DNA from: Acanthosoma haemorrhoidale | Taxonomy: Eukaryota > Arthropoda > Insecta > Hemiptera > Acanthosomatidae | Reading direction: 5' to 3' | Assembly: GCA_930367205.1 (NCBI GenBank) | Contig: OV884012.1 | Location: 149,249,405-149,313,404, forward strand | DNA: 64,000 nt | Notes under the pieces: generated by a model | What the model was told of the DNA's origin: nothing | Seen by the model: the letters and a program-made list of their open reading frames with translations, nothing else | Database searches by the model: none | In this document: piece by piece, positions 13,210-24,900 of the stretch | How the letters are laid out: every line of letters starts with the position of its first letter | Position numbering within the stretch: position 1 is the first letter of the stretch | Made by a program: the position numbers and the translations under genes

Positions 13210-14700
13210 AAATTAATCATCTATTAACAAGACCTCTAACCACTTTTTGGCGAATGCCTGATAGAATTACATTTTTAAAAGAAGTTCATCCGAGATGAAA
13301 GATGTCCGACTGTTAAATGGTAAGCACGTGAATGCTACAGGCGTATCAAATTTATTTTTGATGATTTGTAGACTTTTTTTGTATTATCGATCATTTATCA
13401 TCAGGCATGTCTTATAATCCTACTTTTTCCTTGGAATCAGTTTTTAGTTCATGTATATTCTTATTATTAAGCTTACTTAAAAATTTGTCAAATAATGTTG
13501 TTGTTTTATTTAAATCGATAATTTAGTGGTTGGTAATATTTTTATGAAAACGATTCTGGATTTTGTTTTTCCCTACCGGACAACCTCGATTAATGTTTAC
13601 CGACAAAAATTGAGTGGAACACCTTATTGCACATCAAAACAATTTTGGGGGCAAATTTGTTTACTGGAAACTAAATTGCTTTGATAGGGGGCAGCTTTCC
13701 TAAAATCGAAATTTGACTTATTTATTTCAGCCCTCGAACATTACGTTTTTGTCATTTTTTTGTTTTTATTGATGTTGCCGGCAATCACCCCCCCCCCCTT
13801 TATAGCCTTATTATCGTCGTCATGGAAACACAATATCGGGCTGGAAAAAGCAAGAGAGCTTTTTTCCCATATTTTTACCGAAATGTCATTTTTAACAAAG
13901 GGTGATTTTATTCTGTTATCACGGCGGTCATCAGTCGTCAGTTGAGTCCTTGCGCCGCTTCGAAGGCTTTAGCTTTGAGTTAATGGCTGAACCGATGTGA
14001 CGGATAATTTTATTTCCATGAGAGGCATCGCCATAAGTAGTAATCGATCATTATGCGTGTCAGCTTAAATGCATGATGAAGGGTAAAGACTAAAAAAAGG
14101 GCATTGATAGACGGAGTAGGTGCATTTGGGACCAAGCTCTCTCATTAAAGCGTATTAATTTACTGGAAACACAAACTCGACAAAAAATGTACAGTAAGAT
14201 AAACATTTTCAACAAATCGTACAATCTTAGGTCAAGTTTCCATGACTTGAGAGAAAACTTAGCACTAAGAATAATCATATTTATTCAAAATGAAATGCTA
14301 ATGTCCCTTATTTCAAATGACTAACTCCAAGCTTTCAAAATAGCCCACAAGCTATTTTACACCAGCCATACAAATATTATATATTTTTGAACTTTTTTTT
14401 TTTTTCAGTTTCCATGGTTTTATCCCCTAATCCTAATGATTAATAGAGCATTGGATCTTAGATCTCGAGGAAGAGAGGAAGAAAGACTCGGTGGGAATTA
14501 TGTGGCAACGGTGTCAGATCATGTCAGCAGTTAGACAACAGCGACTTAGCTAAATTATAATATTAAATGAATCATTTTTAACAGGTTCACTGCCACGCAC
14601 ATTCACCTTCAGGTCACGGGAGATTCGAAAATTATTTCTTGTTTTATATTCTTGCTATAACCATTTAATAATTATATAATATTATGTGGAATATGAAGAC
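13210..14700. other. AT-rich non-coding DNA
   Basis: No gene or repeat relationship is seen. There is a homopolymer C run near 13789 and chance ORFs only. Confidence 0.35.
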
Positions 14701-14705
14701 TTTTT

Positions 14706-15025
14706 GCTATAAAGTCGTGACAGTGGGAGTCCTGGCAAAGGCCAGTTTCTCCATATGTGGCTCTCCGCTCTTGGTCAGCCTCCGATGGCTCGTATCTGGC
14801 TGACGGAGGAGCGTGGGGGACTTCCCAAGACTCCGCTTCCTCTTTCGCATGAACGAGGTGACAACCATGTGGATTTGGGAGGCCTCTGGGCTGTTTGTAA
14901 ATACTGTATGAATGAGTGAGTGAATGCAGATTGTACATATGGTATGAATGAGAACATTTACTACAATTACTTATTGCCTAATAAGGCAGATTGTAATTTT
15001 AGCACAATAAATTTGTTTTATAATC
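14706..15025 (+). mobile_element. JB-family LINE 3' UTR fragment
   Basis: The copy starts at the CTATAAAGTCGTGACAG segment of the JB 3' UTR and keeps the GACGGAGGAGCG and GCTTCCTCTTTCGCATG blocks. It ends with the TAATAAGGCA hairpin, ATTGTAATTTT and AATAAA. No convincing target-site duplication was found. Confidence 0.8.
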
Positions 15026-15039
15026 TAAGGAAAATATAT

Positions 15040-15840
15040 GTAATCCTAAGTTTATCGGCTACCTCAGGCAGGCTGTGACTCTATATAAGCTTATTTTTAG
15101 AAGACGTATCTCGAGAATAAAGTTTATTCTTCTATTCATTTAAAATTTTGACTCTTCATTTTCATACTTTTCCACGATATCAGTTATTTTATTCTACCTT
15201 GACGCACCATATCCACATGAGGTAATACTATCAGACAGAGCTGCTAGTTGAGCAAATAAGAGCCGGTGGCGCCTGGAAGTGGAAAGAGAAAAACGACAAT
15301 GGTGACAGGACGATGCAGGGTTGGCGATTAGGTACGGCCGCACATGTGAGACTTTCCTCGGACCAATTACCTTCATCCATTGTGCGATAGCGCCCTAATA
15401 ATAGGCGATTTCTTATTCGGGGGGGGAGCACACATCAGCCCCCCCCCCGCCATCAGGGGTCTTATCTACGCTTTAATGGTGCACCATTCACCACAGCCCA
15501 TCAAACATTTCTTCAAATGCAAATACCCAACGGGTGAAATGGCTTTTCACTTTCTTTATCTGTCTATATGGTGTCTCATCTTCTTTCACTGATAATGGCC
15601 TCAATGTTCGGAAATAAAACCTGAAACCAGTTATGATAAATAGTACCGGCAGACGGCCTACCTTTTAAATTGACTATTGTCAAATGGTGATACTATATGG
15701 AGTTTTAGACGATCAAACTTTATATCCTTAATGTTTTCCGAATAATGAGGAGAATAAAGTGAGGTTTGAAAACACTTTTCCACCAATGTTATTAATTTAT
15801 AGTGATAGCCATAAATAAATTCAGGCCGCTCTCAGCTATT
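15040..15840. other. Non-coding DNA with a GC-richer core
   Basis: The segment 15225-15480 is GC-rich and apparently single-copy within the window, with two homopolymer G/C runs near 15420-15450. No coding signature is recognised. It could be regulatory, but nothing proves this. Confidence 0.3.
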
Positions 15841-15858
15841 CCGGCTATTTATTATATT

Positions 15859-16246
15859 CAGTTTTCAAACAATTTTATTAAGATAAAATTACAATCTGCC
15901 TTTTATTAGGCAATGAGTAATTGAGATAAATGACATCATTCATACTATATTTACAATTCATCATTCACTCGCTCATTCATACAATATTTACAAACAGCCC
16001 AGAGGCCCCCCAAGTCCACAAGGGTCACCTCCCTCGCATGCAAAGGAGGAAGCAGAGTCTTGGGGAGTCCCCCACGCTCCTACGTCAGCCGCGTCACTGG
16101 ATAAGCCAGCGGAGGCTGACCAAGAGCGCGAGAGCCACAGACGCTCAGGACATGATTAGAGGAACTGGCCATTGCCAGGACTCCCACTATCACTTAGTTA
16201 TAGCAGGTCACGAGGCCACTGCCGTTTTAATCTCCGAAGAGGAGAA
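15859..16246 (-). mobile_element. JB-family LINE, 5'-truncated copy with target-site duplication
   Basis: This minus-strand JB 3' UTR copy is flanked by a perfect 12-bp direct repeat, ATTTATTATATT, at 15847-15858 and 16247-16258. The 127-codon frame on the plus strand across this interval is antisense and not a gene. Confidence 0.85.
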
Positions 16247-16673
16247 ATTTATTATATTAACCGCTTTCGGTGGCTATACCACCTTTCTCAAGTATTTTAT
16301 AACTATAAAATGATAGAATAGGCCATAAAAGATGAAAAATTAAAAAAAAAAAATGAAAATTTAAATAATGACTCGTACATTAATTCCTTGATTGGCCACT
16401 GTTTCAGAACAGGTGACATTATTTAAATTTTCAACTTTACAAAGAAGACAAACAGCCTTCCAAGATAATAATGAGTAAAAAATAGGTGTATACTAACTAG
16501 CTGATCCTAGATCGGTAGACTCGCAACTTTTTCATTATTTGCTTGCTTTTGTTTACCGACTTATTATTTTCCATAAATTTTTAATTAAAATGTATTTCAT
16601 AAAATATATCTTAAGTAATCAAAGTTTTGGGTGCGTGAATAATATAAATAGCACATTTAAATCTTTGTCAATT

Positions 16674-17367
16674 GAAGGGTTTGCTGCAAAAAGGTGGTAG
16701 CTCCATCCCATAGCTGTTGGGAGTTAGAAACACTTTCTTGTGTCAAAAAAAAACCTCTTTTATTTGGCACAAAAAGGATGTTCAACATCCAAAACAGTAC
16801 CCCTATAATGTTGAACAACCTTCAACAAGCATACACCAACCACCTACCACTCAAGGCTGCAAAATATAAAGATGTGATGGACCTTGCCCAAAAATACGTC
16901 GCACAAAATGATATGTGGTTCTACAATCGACTACAGCCAGACAATGCGCCTGATGACCCAGATGTTACAGAAGGAGAATGTGACGATTGAATTGATGTTA
17001 TTTTCTGTTTGTAAAACCAATAATTTTGCTGTACTTTATTTTCAGTTTTCTTTGAATAAAAAATACATAATAATAGTACATTCTATTTATTTTTACACCT
17101 TTTTCCGAGACATAACATATTCCTCCATTCCTCATATTCCATTCTTTTGGGCAAAAAAGAGGTAGCTCCAAGAATCAACCACGTACCACCAACATTTGGA
17201 TGATATTTTTTGAATGAAAATACTGTTCTAATATGTAAACACCATAATTGAAAGTAAGCAACAACAATATTTTTACATAACTTAAAATTTGAATTTTTTA
17301 AACGTTTTTTTTGGTTTCCCAAAAACTGGAAAAATTGGAGCTACCTCTTTTTTGCAGCAAACCCTTC
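16674..17367 (+). mobile_element. 694-bp TIR DNA transposon, superfamily not recognised
   Basis: Inverted repeats of about 31 bp begin GAAGGGTTTGCTGCAAAAA at both ends (16674-16704 and 17337-17367) and are nearly identical. Each is flanked by AATT, which could be a 4-bp target duplication or an extension of the TIR. A subterminal copy of the AAAAAAGAGGTAGCTCC block lies at 17152-17170. The element contains a short ORF that looks like the C-terminus of a larger transposase, so it is probably a deletion derivative of an autonomous element. Confidence 0.75.
16778..16990 (+). CDS. 70-codon ORF within the TIR element, probable transposase C-terminal remnant
   Basis: From the ATG at 16778 the frame encodes MFNIQNSTPIM through AKYKDVMDLAQKYVAQND and WFYNRLQ to an acidic end (DDPDVTEGECDD). 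The helix with spaced K-Y-K-D and a following W/F-Y-x-x-L, plus an acidic tail just before a poly-A signal, resembles the extreme C-terminus of DNA-transposon transposases. No catalytic residues are present. The frame continues open upstream to 16694 without an ATG, so a spliced longer parent protein is likely. The family is not identified, and function in this copy is improbable. Confidence 0.4.
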   Translation: MFNIQNSTPIMLNNLQQAYTNHLPLKAAKYKDVMDLAQKYVAQNDMWFYNRLQPDNAPDDPDVTEGECDD

Positions 17368-17379
17368 AATTTTCAATTC

Positions 17380-18290
17380 TTCATTTGTTTAAAATACAAT
17401 TCTCAGTTACTAAGATGAATTAAAAATAATAATGAAATATTTCCGATTTAAAATACTGTGCGGTTTTTCACAAACATTTAAGAAACTCCTGCCGAGTTCC
17501 GTATAACTCGTCAATTTAATTTTTGTTTTTATCGTTGCCTGCTGAAAGTTAACACTTCCACACATTAGCATCAGAACTATTGCTTCTATTTTATTTATTA
17601 TTTAGTTCATAATTGTTTTTAAAGTTTATCTTTTCCGTAATTTACCTTTTTTCTCAGAAGTACAGTAATATTTTTTTTACAGCTAATTTAATAAGTGATG
17701 CATTAACAGTAGAAAAAACCTACATATAAAACAAAACAAAAATAACAGTAATAATAACTCACACACAATATCTAATAAATCTATTGAAATGACTCTTGTT
17801 ATTATGGAAAGTCACTCACTATATGTACACAAACAAATCACGGTCCGAGCTTTAGTGATCCCATGCCCATATTTTTCTCTTAACCCACTCAGTAGGCTGC
17901 TGAATAATACTACCAAGGGATACGCATTCAATAATGAAATCAATCTGTCTCACTTATTCTAACTATGCCAAACATGAGAACGAATTGACAACCCTTTTGT
18001 AAACAGTAAGAGTCTATAACAAAGAAGCTTAAGAAAACAAGAAAATGGGCCTGAATTTAGAAAAATGTGCTGTGTTTTATGATAAAAAAAGGTAAACAAG
18101 GCAGATCAGATAATATGGAAATTTCAGAAGATGCAACTATTCCTTCAGCTTGAGGAGACTGATTCTTGAAAATATTTCAAGAATTGAAAAGTCAGTTGTT
18201 GAAATCGAAAAAAAAAAAGTCTTTCGAAGAAGAGTTTAAATATAGAGAGATATAAAAGAGTCTTTTACGAGTTAGAAATATAGTTAAAGC
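17380..18290. other. AT-rich non-coding DNA
   Basis: Nothing recognised; no ORF with domain character and no match to the repeat families of this window. Confidence 0.35.
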
Positions 18291-18299
18291 TTTAAATGC

Positions 18300-18515
18300 A
18301 ACGGGTTTTACCTTCGGAATTCGAAAATGGATGAAAACTAACCTTGAAGCGTTGGATAGCTATGTCAGAGTTCTCCAAAGAAAACGAGATCCTAAGGACT
18401 CAGTAGGGAGATTCTATTTACCAAGGAAGAGGGGAGGACGTGGTCTAATCTGCCTTCTTAAACCTTGTCGGGAAGTAGAAAATAGTATTCGAAACTACCT
18501 TCAGAACAATGAATG
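18300..18515 (+). pseudogene. LINE polymerase C-terminal relic, part 1
   Basis: The plus-strand frame encodes LDSYVRVLQ ... DSVGRFYLPRKRGGRGL. The arginine-x-tyrosine/leucine-x-PR-x-x-GGRGL pattern is characteristic of the region between RT and the C-terminal endonuclease in a group of LINE polyproteins. The frame stops at 18514. The continuation appears at 18960 after a repeat of family G. It is a decayed fragment of a LINE. Confidence 0.6.
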
Positions 18516-18534
18516 ACCTTTCCTTCTACACGGC

Positions 18535-18935
18535 CCTCGACCAAGCAATAACTGAAAACCAATAAGCTGTCACCTTTGCCTCCCGCACACATGTATGGAA
18601 AAGCAAACCACTCCATGTACAGTTATATAATACTAAGAATATTATAATGCCAATAATATATATAATGCTAAAAGTAGAAGCAAGCCCCTTCTAGTGTATA
18701 CCTGCCTCGTGACTTGATGGAAGTCACTGGTGTTTCCTGTTATTTTTTAAGTAAGGGACCGCATCCCTCCAAGACCTCCTTTCCAATTCCTAGAACTACC
18801 CTCGGCTTTAGCCCCAGACCCCAGACAATCGTCCCACACATTCCACCGAGTATGTAGTAATGTAACTCTTAATATTTGTATATACTAGTGTTTTGCTTGT
18901 ACTTCATAATAAAGCTTTTCTTTCTTTTCTTTTAA
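18535..18935 (+). mobile_element. LINE 3' UTR, family G (copy 2), probably nested
   Basis: The segment 18640-18930 matches 5883-6160 in opposite orientation and ends with AATAAAGCTTTTCTTTC and an A-rich tail. It sits between the two halves of a different LINE (18300-18515 and 18955-19330), so it looks like a later insertion. The exact 5' edge and target-site duplication were not resolved. Confidence 0.55.
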
Positions 18936-18954
18936 AAACTTACAATTCTACCAC

Positions 18955-19490
18955 TCCCTAGCAGGCACGGGATCGCCTGATGAGAAATGACATCTTCCCG
19001 GAACAGAAGGATTCCTTCAGGCTATACAAGAGCAAGTAAGGTGAATCGATACAGCATGTGACTTCAGCCTGTCAGGTTGGTGGCAAGGGAGTTTCGCTGC
19101 AAAAATTATTCATCAAGGGATATCACGAAGATGAACCAAGCTCTCTACCATCCAGCACCAAACGTCTCAGGGAATAATATCACTTATTATTATAGGGGTC
19201 ATCCTATTAGAACTGACCACACGGTTTTAAATAATAGGCCAGACATCTTATTGATATATAAGAAAAGAAAACTGGCGCAGATTATTGAGATAGGACCGCC
19301 TGCGATGACAATGTACCGAAGGTAGTTGCTGAATCGAAATGAATATCAAAATAGCAGGAGTCAACAGAAGAAATAAGGCAAATGTATGGATTGGAGAGTT
19401 TTTTCAACAGCTTGATCCCGGAGGACGCACTGGAATCTTTTCGGATGCGAGATGAAGAAAATACTTTTTGGAACTGCCAGCATAGTTCTC
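18955..19490 (+). pseudogene. LINE polymerase C-terminal relic, part 2 (restriction-like-endonuclease-type region)
   Basis: Across frameshifts the plus strand encodes RDRLMRNDIFPEQ, then IQHVTSACQ, then YYYRGHPIRTDHTVLNNRPD and a following LAQIIEIGPPAM. The C-x-x-x-C/H-like element followed by I-x-TD ... NRPDI ... I-I-E-I is the conserved C-terminal block of LINEs that end in a PD-(D/E)xK-like domain. The longest frame is 82 codons (19077-19325) with further stops around it. It is a relic, and clade assignment would need alignment. Confidence 0.6.
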
Positions 19491-19530
19491 AAATTCCACA
19501 ACATTAAGTAATCAAAGACTAACCCTTGAC

Positions 19531-19715
19531 TTTTTTTTTTTTTTTTTACTTAGCTCTCGACTGGAAATATAGGATGTAGGAAAAATAAAGGAAATTATTT
19601 GGGATGATGGGTGCCTTTCACTAAGGGGAGTCCCATTTGAAGGAAGTATGAGAAGGATATGGGGTGTGGGATGCCTAAAAGAGGCGGGTGGAACTCTGGT
19701 CTCCTTTCAAAGTGA
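19531..19715 (-). repeat. Family M repeat (copy 1), LINE-like 3' end
   Basis: On the minus strand the repeat ends in a long A tract. It matches 34155-34330 through the blocks around TAGCTCTC, GGATG-AGG-AAAATA and GGGTG-GGGA-GCCT. A 3' poly-A and lack of TIRs suggest a retrotransposed element. No coding sequence was seen. Confidence 0.45.
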
Positions 19716-19729
19716 ATAAATCTTTTACC

Positions 19730-21120
19730 CTTGACTATAAGTCAATACGTACAATATACCTACAACCTAGTACAATATGTATGGGTAGGCGAATATACCT
19801 GGAAAAGTGCAATAATACTAACTTAAAAGAGATAATTGAACATAACCAATTATGTAGATGAAAAATTAAATTTGGTTCATGTTATTGCAACAATGCATGT
19901 TTTGTTTTTTTTATTACAGGCTATTTCCTAAAATTTTTAATAATTTATTTAATATTAAAAAGTTTTTAATTATTAAAAAAAATGACCGGGGTATTGATCA
20001 AGTAGCTAGTAATTGTCTTGAATTATGCATTTCTAGCAGATCATCAATTTGTCAAATATTTACACCAGTTTTTCCGTTTTTTTTTTAGTTATTTAGTTGA
20101 TGTTACTATACAAAAAATTAATTACCTGAGAGCAGAGTTATTTATTTGAAAGAATATTATGGTTAAATTATTTACTCATAAAATGAGTTATCCAGCCCAT
20201 AGGACCTATCAACGTTAATGTAGCGGTAGTATTATTTATATCAATGAAGAAATATTCATCACGAGGCCCATCTCTACCTAAAATTGTCTACGAACAGCAG
20301 TCGGCCTAGTTAAGGGGACTTTGGGGCACAGATGTAATTATGGTTCATTAAAAGGCCGTATTACCACGGAGTATAAATTTTAATGGAATCTTCAGCCTGC
20401 ATTCATTCTCAATTACCAACTCACAGCGGCCTGTGAACTAATGCCATATCGTGACTATCCTAAGAACGATATTATAATATAAGCATATAAGGGCCAAGAT
20501 TGGTTCATGGTTAGCAAAAACGCCAATGCGATAACTACATTTAATGCAATAATGTATTAACCAAACAAGTTAAAATAAACAACCTTTGATCAGCGATTTC
20601 TCAAAATCATATTTATAGACTTAGTGTGTTTCACGTGATATACATTTCAGGTATAGTTTTAAAAAAATACGCACACACAAATTACACATGGTTAATCAGT
20701 CATTAATTTAGCCCTGCTTTTACCAGAATAACAAATACGCCTAATCGTGTTTTATAGACACGGACGCTTATTCCATGTCTTCCAAATAACAAATAGCTCC
20801 TCCATGTAAAATTTCATGTTTTCAGTTTGAACAGGGTGCTTACCAAGTCGCGAACAGACAAATACCCCGCCGATCATTGTCACTCCATGGCAGTTCAAGT
20901 CAATTCAATCGCTAAATAATCTTAGCTCAAGCCTTAAGATCCCATTAAGCATTGTTTGTCATATCTCGCACCACGGTAACGTAAAGACTCGTGGCTCGAG
21001 ATGATTCCTTTTCCATGAAGTGTCAGCTAATGCCTTGGTTAGCAAAGGCTTAAGCATCCGACAGATGACAAGCCAGTACGGATCGTGCACCCGTTTGATT
21101 TTTATAGAAGTAATTTTCAA
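19730..21120. other. Non-coding DNA, with a single-copy GC-richer stretch
   Basis: No gene is seen. The stretch 20850-21090 is less AT-rich than its surroundings and has no repeat match in the window. It is a plausible but unproven conserved non-coding element. Confidence 0.35.
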
Positions 21121-21202
21121 GTAATAGGTTGGCAATAAAGTAATTTCGATTTTTTAGTGTTAAATAAAACTCAAATTTTTCTATACAAAAAATGAACTTC
21201 AG

Positions 21203-21842
21203 TCAAATATCTTCTTTTCGATGACTTTTTGCCATCTTTCTGATAATTTCATGATCCCGCGCTCATAGGACTTATGGTCCTTATCAGCAAAAAACTCAAC
21301 CAAGTGCGATTTGAGGTCATCCTTATTACCGAAATTTTTACCATTTAGGAAGTTTTATAGTTTTGTAAACTTCGAAATAAATAATAATCCGATGTTGCAA
21401 GGTTGGGGCTGTATGGGGGATGTGACATCACTTCCCAACCAAGCTCCAATAGTTTCGTACGTGTTGCTGAAGATGTGTGAGGCCTCGCATTGCCATAGCT
21501 AAACCCAAATATCGAGATTCTTATCAAGTCCAAGACGTCTTATATGATTTTCGATTGTTGTGTGTGATACATTTAACTGTTTTGCAATCTCTGGCACAGT
21601 TACATGACAATTCAATTCAATTATGGCTTACATTTTGGCATCATCAACTTCAGAAGGTTGACCAGAACATTAGTCATTTTTCAGTGAAAAATTTCCAGAA
21701 CGAAATATCTTAAACCAATTCTGAAACGTGCGTTCTGTTAAACAATAGACACCATAAACTTCACATATCTCTTTGTGAGCCTCAGCCACTTTCTTGCCTT
21801 AAAAAGTAAAATGTGTCGAAAATGCTTATTTTTGCACTCCAT
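21203..21842 (-). pseudogene. mariner transposase, internally deleted and mutated
   Basis: The minus-strand ATG at 21842 begins MECKNKHFRHILLF, the mariner N-terminal helix-turn-helix region. After a frameshift the second HTH follows (SEVDDAK ... TIENHIRRLGLDKN, then LDIWV). The sequence then jumps to YGNARPHTS, deleting most of the catalytic core including the first aspartate. At the second catalytic position the usual D of D-N-A-R-P-H is G. The third aspartate (SDYYLF) is present at the correct DD34D spacing. The C-terminal block runs through HLVEFFADKDHKSYERG to the stop at 21203. There are several in-frame stops, including one after KND near 21680. It cannot make active transposase, but retains recognisable ends. 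Confidence 0.85.
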
Positions 21843-21896
21843 GTTAAAACTGTCAGTAAACTGACAGTAGTAAACAAAATTACCTGGAATTTCTCT

Positions 21897-21909
21897 CAAT
21901 AGCAACATA
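21897..21909. repeat. Target-site duplication of the LOA-like LINE, 3' copy
   Basis: CAATAGCAACATA, identical to 27283-27295. Both copies come from mariner 5' UTR sequence. Confidence 0.92.
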
Positions 21910-21987
21910 TTATTATTATTATTTTGTTCCGGCATTTGTGCACCGCGGCCTCAGTGAGACCTATTGTGCGCCGTCCATGTCCCTGTC

Positions 21988-24900
21988 CTATATATGTGAC
22001 AGGCCCACGGCCCTTGCAAATCTGAGGATACCGAATGGATCGATCAGTTCACATAGTTTGGGGTCTACAATGCGATCACTACCAAAGTGAAGGTATCGCC
22101 TTCTAGCTAGGTTATCACAGTCACATATTATATGACGTGCCGTTTCTCCCTCTTTCTTGCAGAATCTGCAGATTGGTGATCCAACTATCCCCAAATTAAA
22201 GAGGTGTTTATTTAACCGACAGTGACCTGTATAGAGTCCTGTCACACTTTTGAGTGTCCACCTGTCCATTGATAGAAGTGCTGAGCTTCTTCTCTTACAG
22301 GGTCCATCAAGAAACAGTTTCGAGTGTTCCTGTTTCTTAGTTTCTCTCCAAGAGAGTCTTGCCCTGTCCTCTAAAGCTAATTTTATACGCCTTTTAGCGT
22401 AGCTGAGGCTGATACCACATATGGGTTCAGGTGCAAGAGGTGTCTGTTCTGAGCCCACCCTTGCAAGGCCATCTGCCTTCTCATTGCCTGTGATGCCTGT
22501 GTGTCCTGGCACCCAGTCGATTCTAACCTTATTGGCTAGCGAGAGTGTGTTTAGGTTGTTTTTGCACTCCTCAACCAAATAAGATCTGGTCGTATAGCTT
22601 CTCAGGGCGCCAATTGCAGCCTGGCTATCCGTGAAAATTGTGATCTGTCTGTTTCTTACACCCTCCCCAATTAAGGTTTGGGTACAGACATTGATCGCCA
22701 TCACTTCGGCCTGAAAGACCGAGGTGTGTCTACCTAAAGGAATAGAAATCCCAGATTCTGGTTTATCTTTCCTCCATATGCCGGCCCCTGATCCGTTTTC
22801 TGTTAGTGAGCCGTCTGTATAGCAATTAATCCCATTACACAGTTTATGTGGTTTGGTCTTTGTGTTTACCGCACAGTATAAGACGTCTGTGTGTTTCTTA
22901 ACTTGTAGGTCAGAGTGCATTGACAGCACCTCGTCCTCATCAATTCTTCTGAACAAGTTCCCATGCCCCATGTGAGTCATGACTTTGGATCTTGTTCCTG
23001 ATTTCGCAAGTCTGTAAGCCACGTTCAAGGCTTGCGCTTCTACTTCTATGTGCAGTGGATTCAAGTTCAATAAGACTTCCATTGCAGCAGTAGGAGTTGT
23101 ACTCATGGCACCAGTGATCATGAGACATGAAAGCCTCTGTAATTTGCCAAGCAAAGTTCTATTTTTACTAATGCTACCTCTGTGCCACCACACCATAGAG
23201 GCATAGAGCACCATTGGTCTCACTGCTGCGGTATATAGCCAGAATAGCATTCTGGGTTGTAGTCCCCAGGTCCTACCCACAGCCCTTTTACATGCATAGA
23301 GGCATCGAAGTGCCTTCATAGTAGTATTCCTGATGTGTTTGGACCAGTCCAATTTACTATCCAGAGTAACCCCTAGATGCTTTACCTCACTACAAATGCT
23401 TACCTGTGTCCCCCCTATATAGGGTGGTCTAACTATAGCATTTCTTTTGTTAGTGAAGATACAGAGATTTATCTTCTGGGGATTGATTCCTAAACCATTC
23501 TTTTCACACCAATCCATCAAAAGATCCATCGATGCGGAAAGCAACTCAGAAATGGTTTCTGAGAACTTGCCCCCTATGAGCACAGCAATGTCATCAGCAT
23601 ATCCCTGTGCGTAGAACCCTGCAGAGTTTAGGTTTGTTAACAATGAGTCAACGACCAAACACCACAGTAATGGAGATAACACCCCTCCCTGTGGACATCC
23701 TCCTACTGGCTTCATCCACAGTTTGGTTTGTCCCAATTGTGATTGTAAAATCCTATTCTCTAGCATGGTGTTTATCCAGCTAGAGGCTAAGGAACTAATC
23801 CCCTTTCTTTCTAAGGCCGATGCCATAGTGTTATAGGGTGTGCGATCAAAGGCACCTTCTATATCAACAAAGATGCCTACCATTATTTCTTTGTGAACTA
23901 GGGATCTCTCAATCCTGGAAACCAGGTGGTGGAGAGCAATTTCACATGATTTTCCTGCCTGGTAAGCGAATTGAGCGCTATGGAGCGGTCGTTCTACCAG
24001 TATTCCATCCCTAATATGTCTGTCTATGACCTTTTCCAAGGTCTTCATCAAAAAAGAAGTCAGACATATTGGTCTGTAAGACTTGGGTTCGTCATAGGAC
24101 TCTTTCCCAGGTTTTGGTATGTAACACACTTTTGCCATCCTCCAGCTTACTGGAATATAGCTCAGTGCCAAGCTTCCCTTTAACAAGGTAAGTATAAGGG
24201 GCCTAATTACTGGTAGGCCTTTTTGTAGCAAGGCTGGGAAAATCCCATCAGTACCAGGTGATTTGAAGGGAGCAAAAGAATTGATTGCCCACTCCACTCT
24301 TGCAGAATTGACAATTTTATTTGCTTCTGCCCAGTTACCCTTGCAACCAGTGTGTTCACAGTTGGTAGGGTCATTATTAATCGTATCCATCAGTCCGCAG
24401 CCAGGAAAATGCGCGCGCGCCAGGGCACCGAGGGTTCCCTCCTCAGAATCCGTATAGCCCCCTCCCACCCTGACGGAGCCCAATACTCCCCTGTCAGACT
24501 GCTTGGATAAGATCCTATTTACTCTAAACATGGAAGTTGTATCGTTTATTTCGCTACAAAATTTCTTCCACGCCCTTCTTTTAGCCTTTCTGACTTCTTT
24601 GTTATAATCAGTGAGTGCACGTTTATAAGTGTCCCATCTGCCTGATCTTTTGGCCGCGTTAAAGAGTCTACGTGTAAGAGCTCTTAACTTGCCAAGATTA
24701 TTGTTCCACCAGGGACAGTTCCTGTTGGATCTAACATTACATACAGTGTTATTATCAGTGTATGACTTAATTATTGCCTCAGTCAATGTTGAGTTTAAAT
24801 GTTCCAAATGCCAGTTGCTACTCACCACTCTAGGACAGCATTTGACCTCCTCCTCAAGCTGTGTATGGTAGGTTTCCCAGTTTGTAAGTTTGGGATTCCT

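Larger units (their letters stand above)
21124..21909 (-). mobile_element. Internally deleted mariner element, main part
   Basis: The left terminus (ATAGGTTGGCAATAAAG, preceded by TA at 21122-21123) is a mariner inverted repeat. Its partner lies at 27373-27398 beyond the LOA LINE, reading TTGGGTTGCCAAGAAAG inward and adjacent to TA at 27399-27400. Without the LINE and one copy of its target duplication the mariner is about 889 bp, against roughly 1.3 kb for full-length members. The LINE interrupts its 5' UTR. Confidence 0.85.

Noticed and set aside
15930..16313. 127-codon plus-strand ORF, and similar frames at 9353-9544, 36063-36266, 48183-48513 and 55888-56274
   Set aside because: They are all antisense to the JB LINE 3' UTR. 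The shared peptide pattern (GHCQDSH..FIAGHEATAV) arises because the same repeat is read backwards, not from a gene family.
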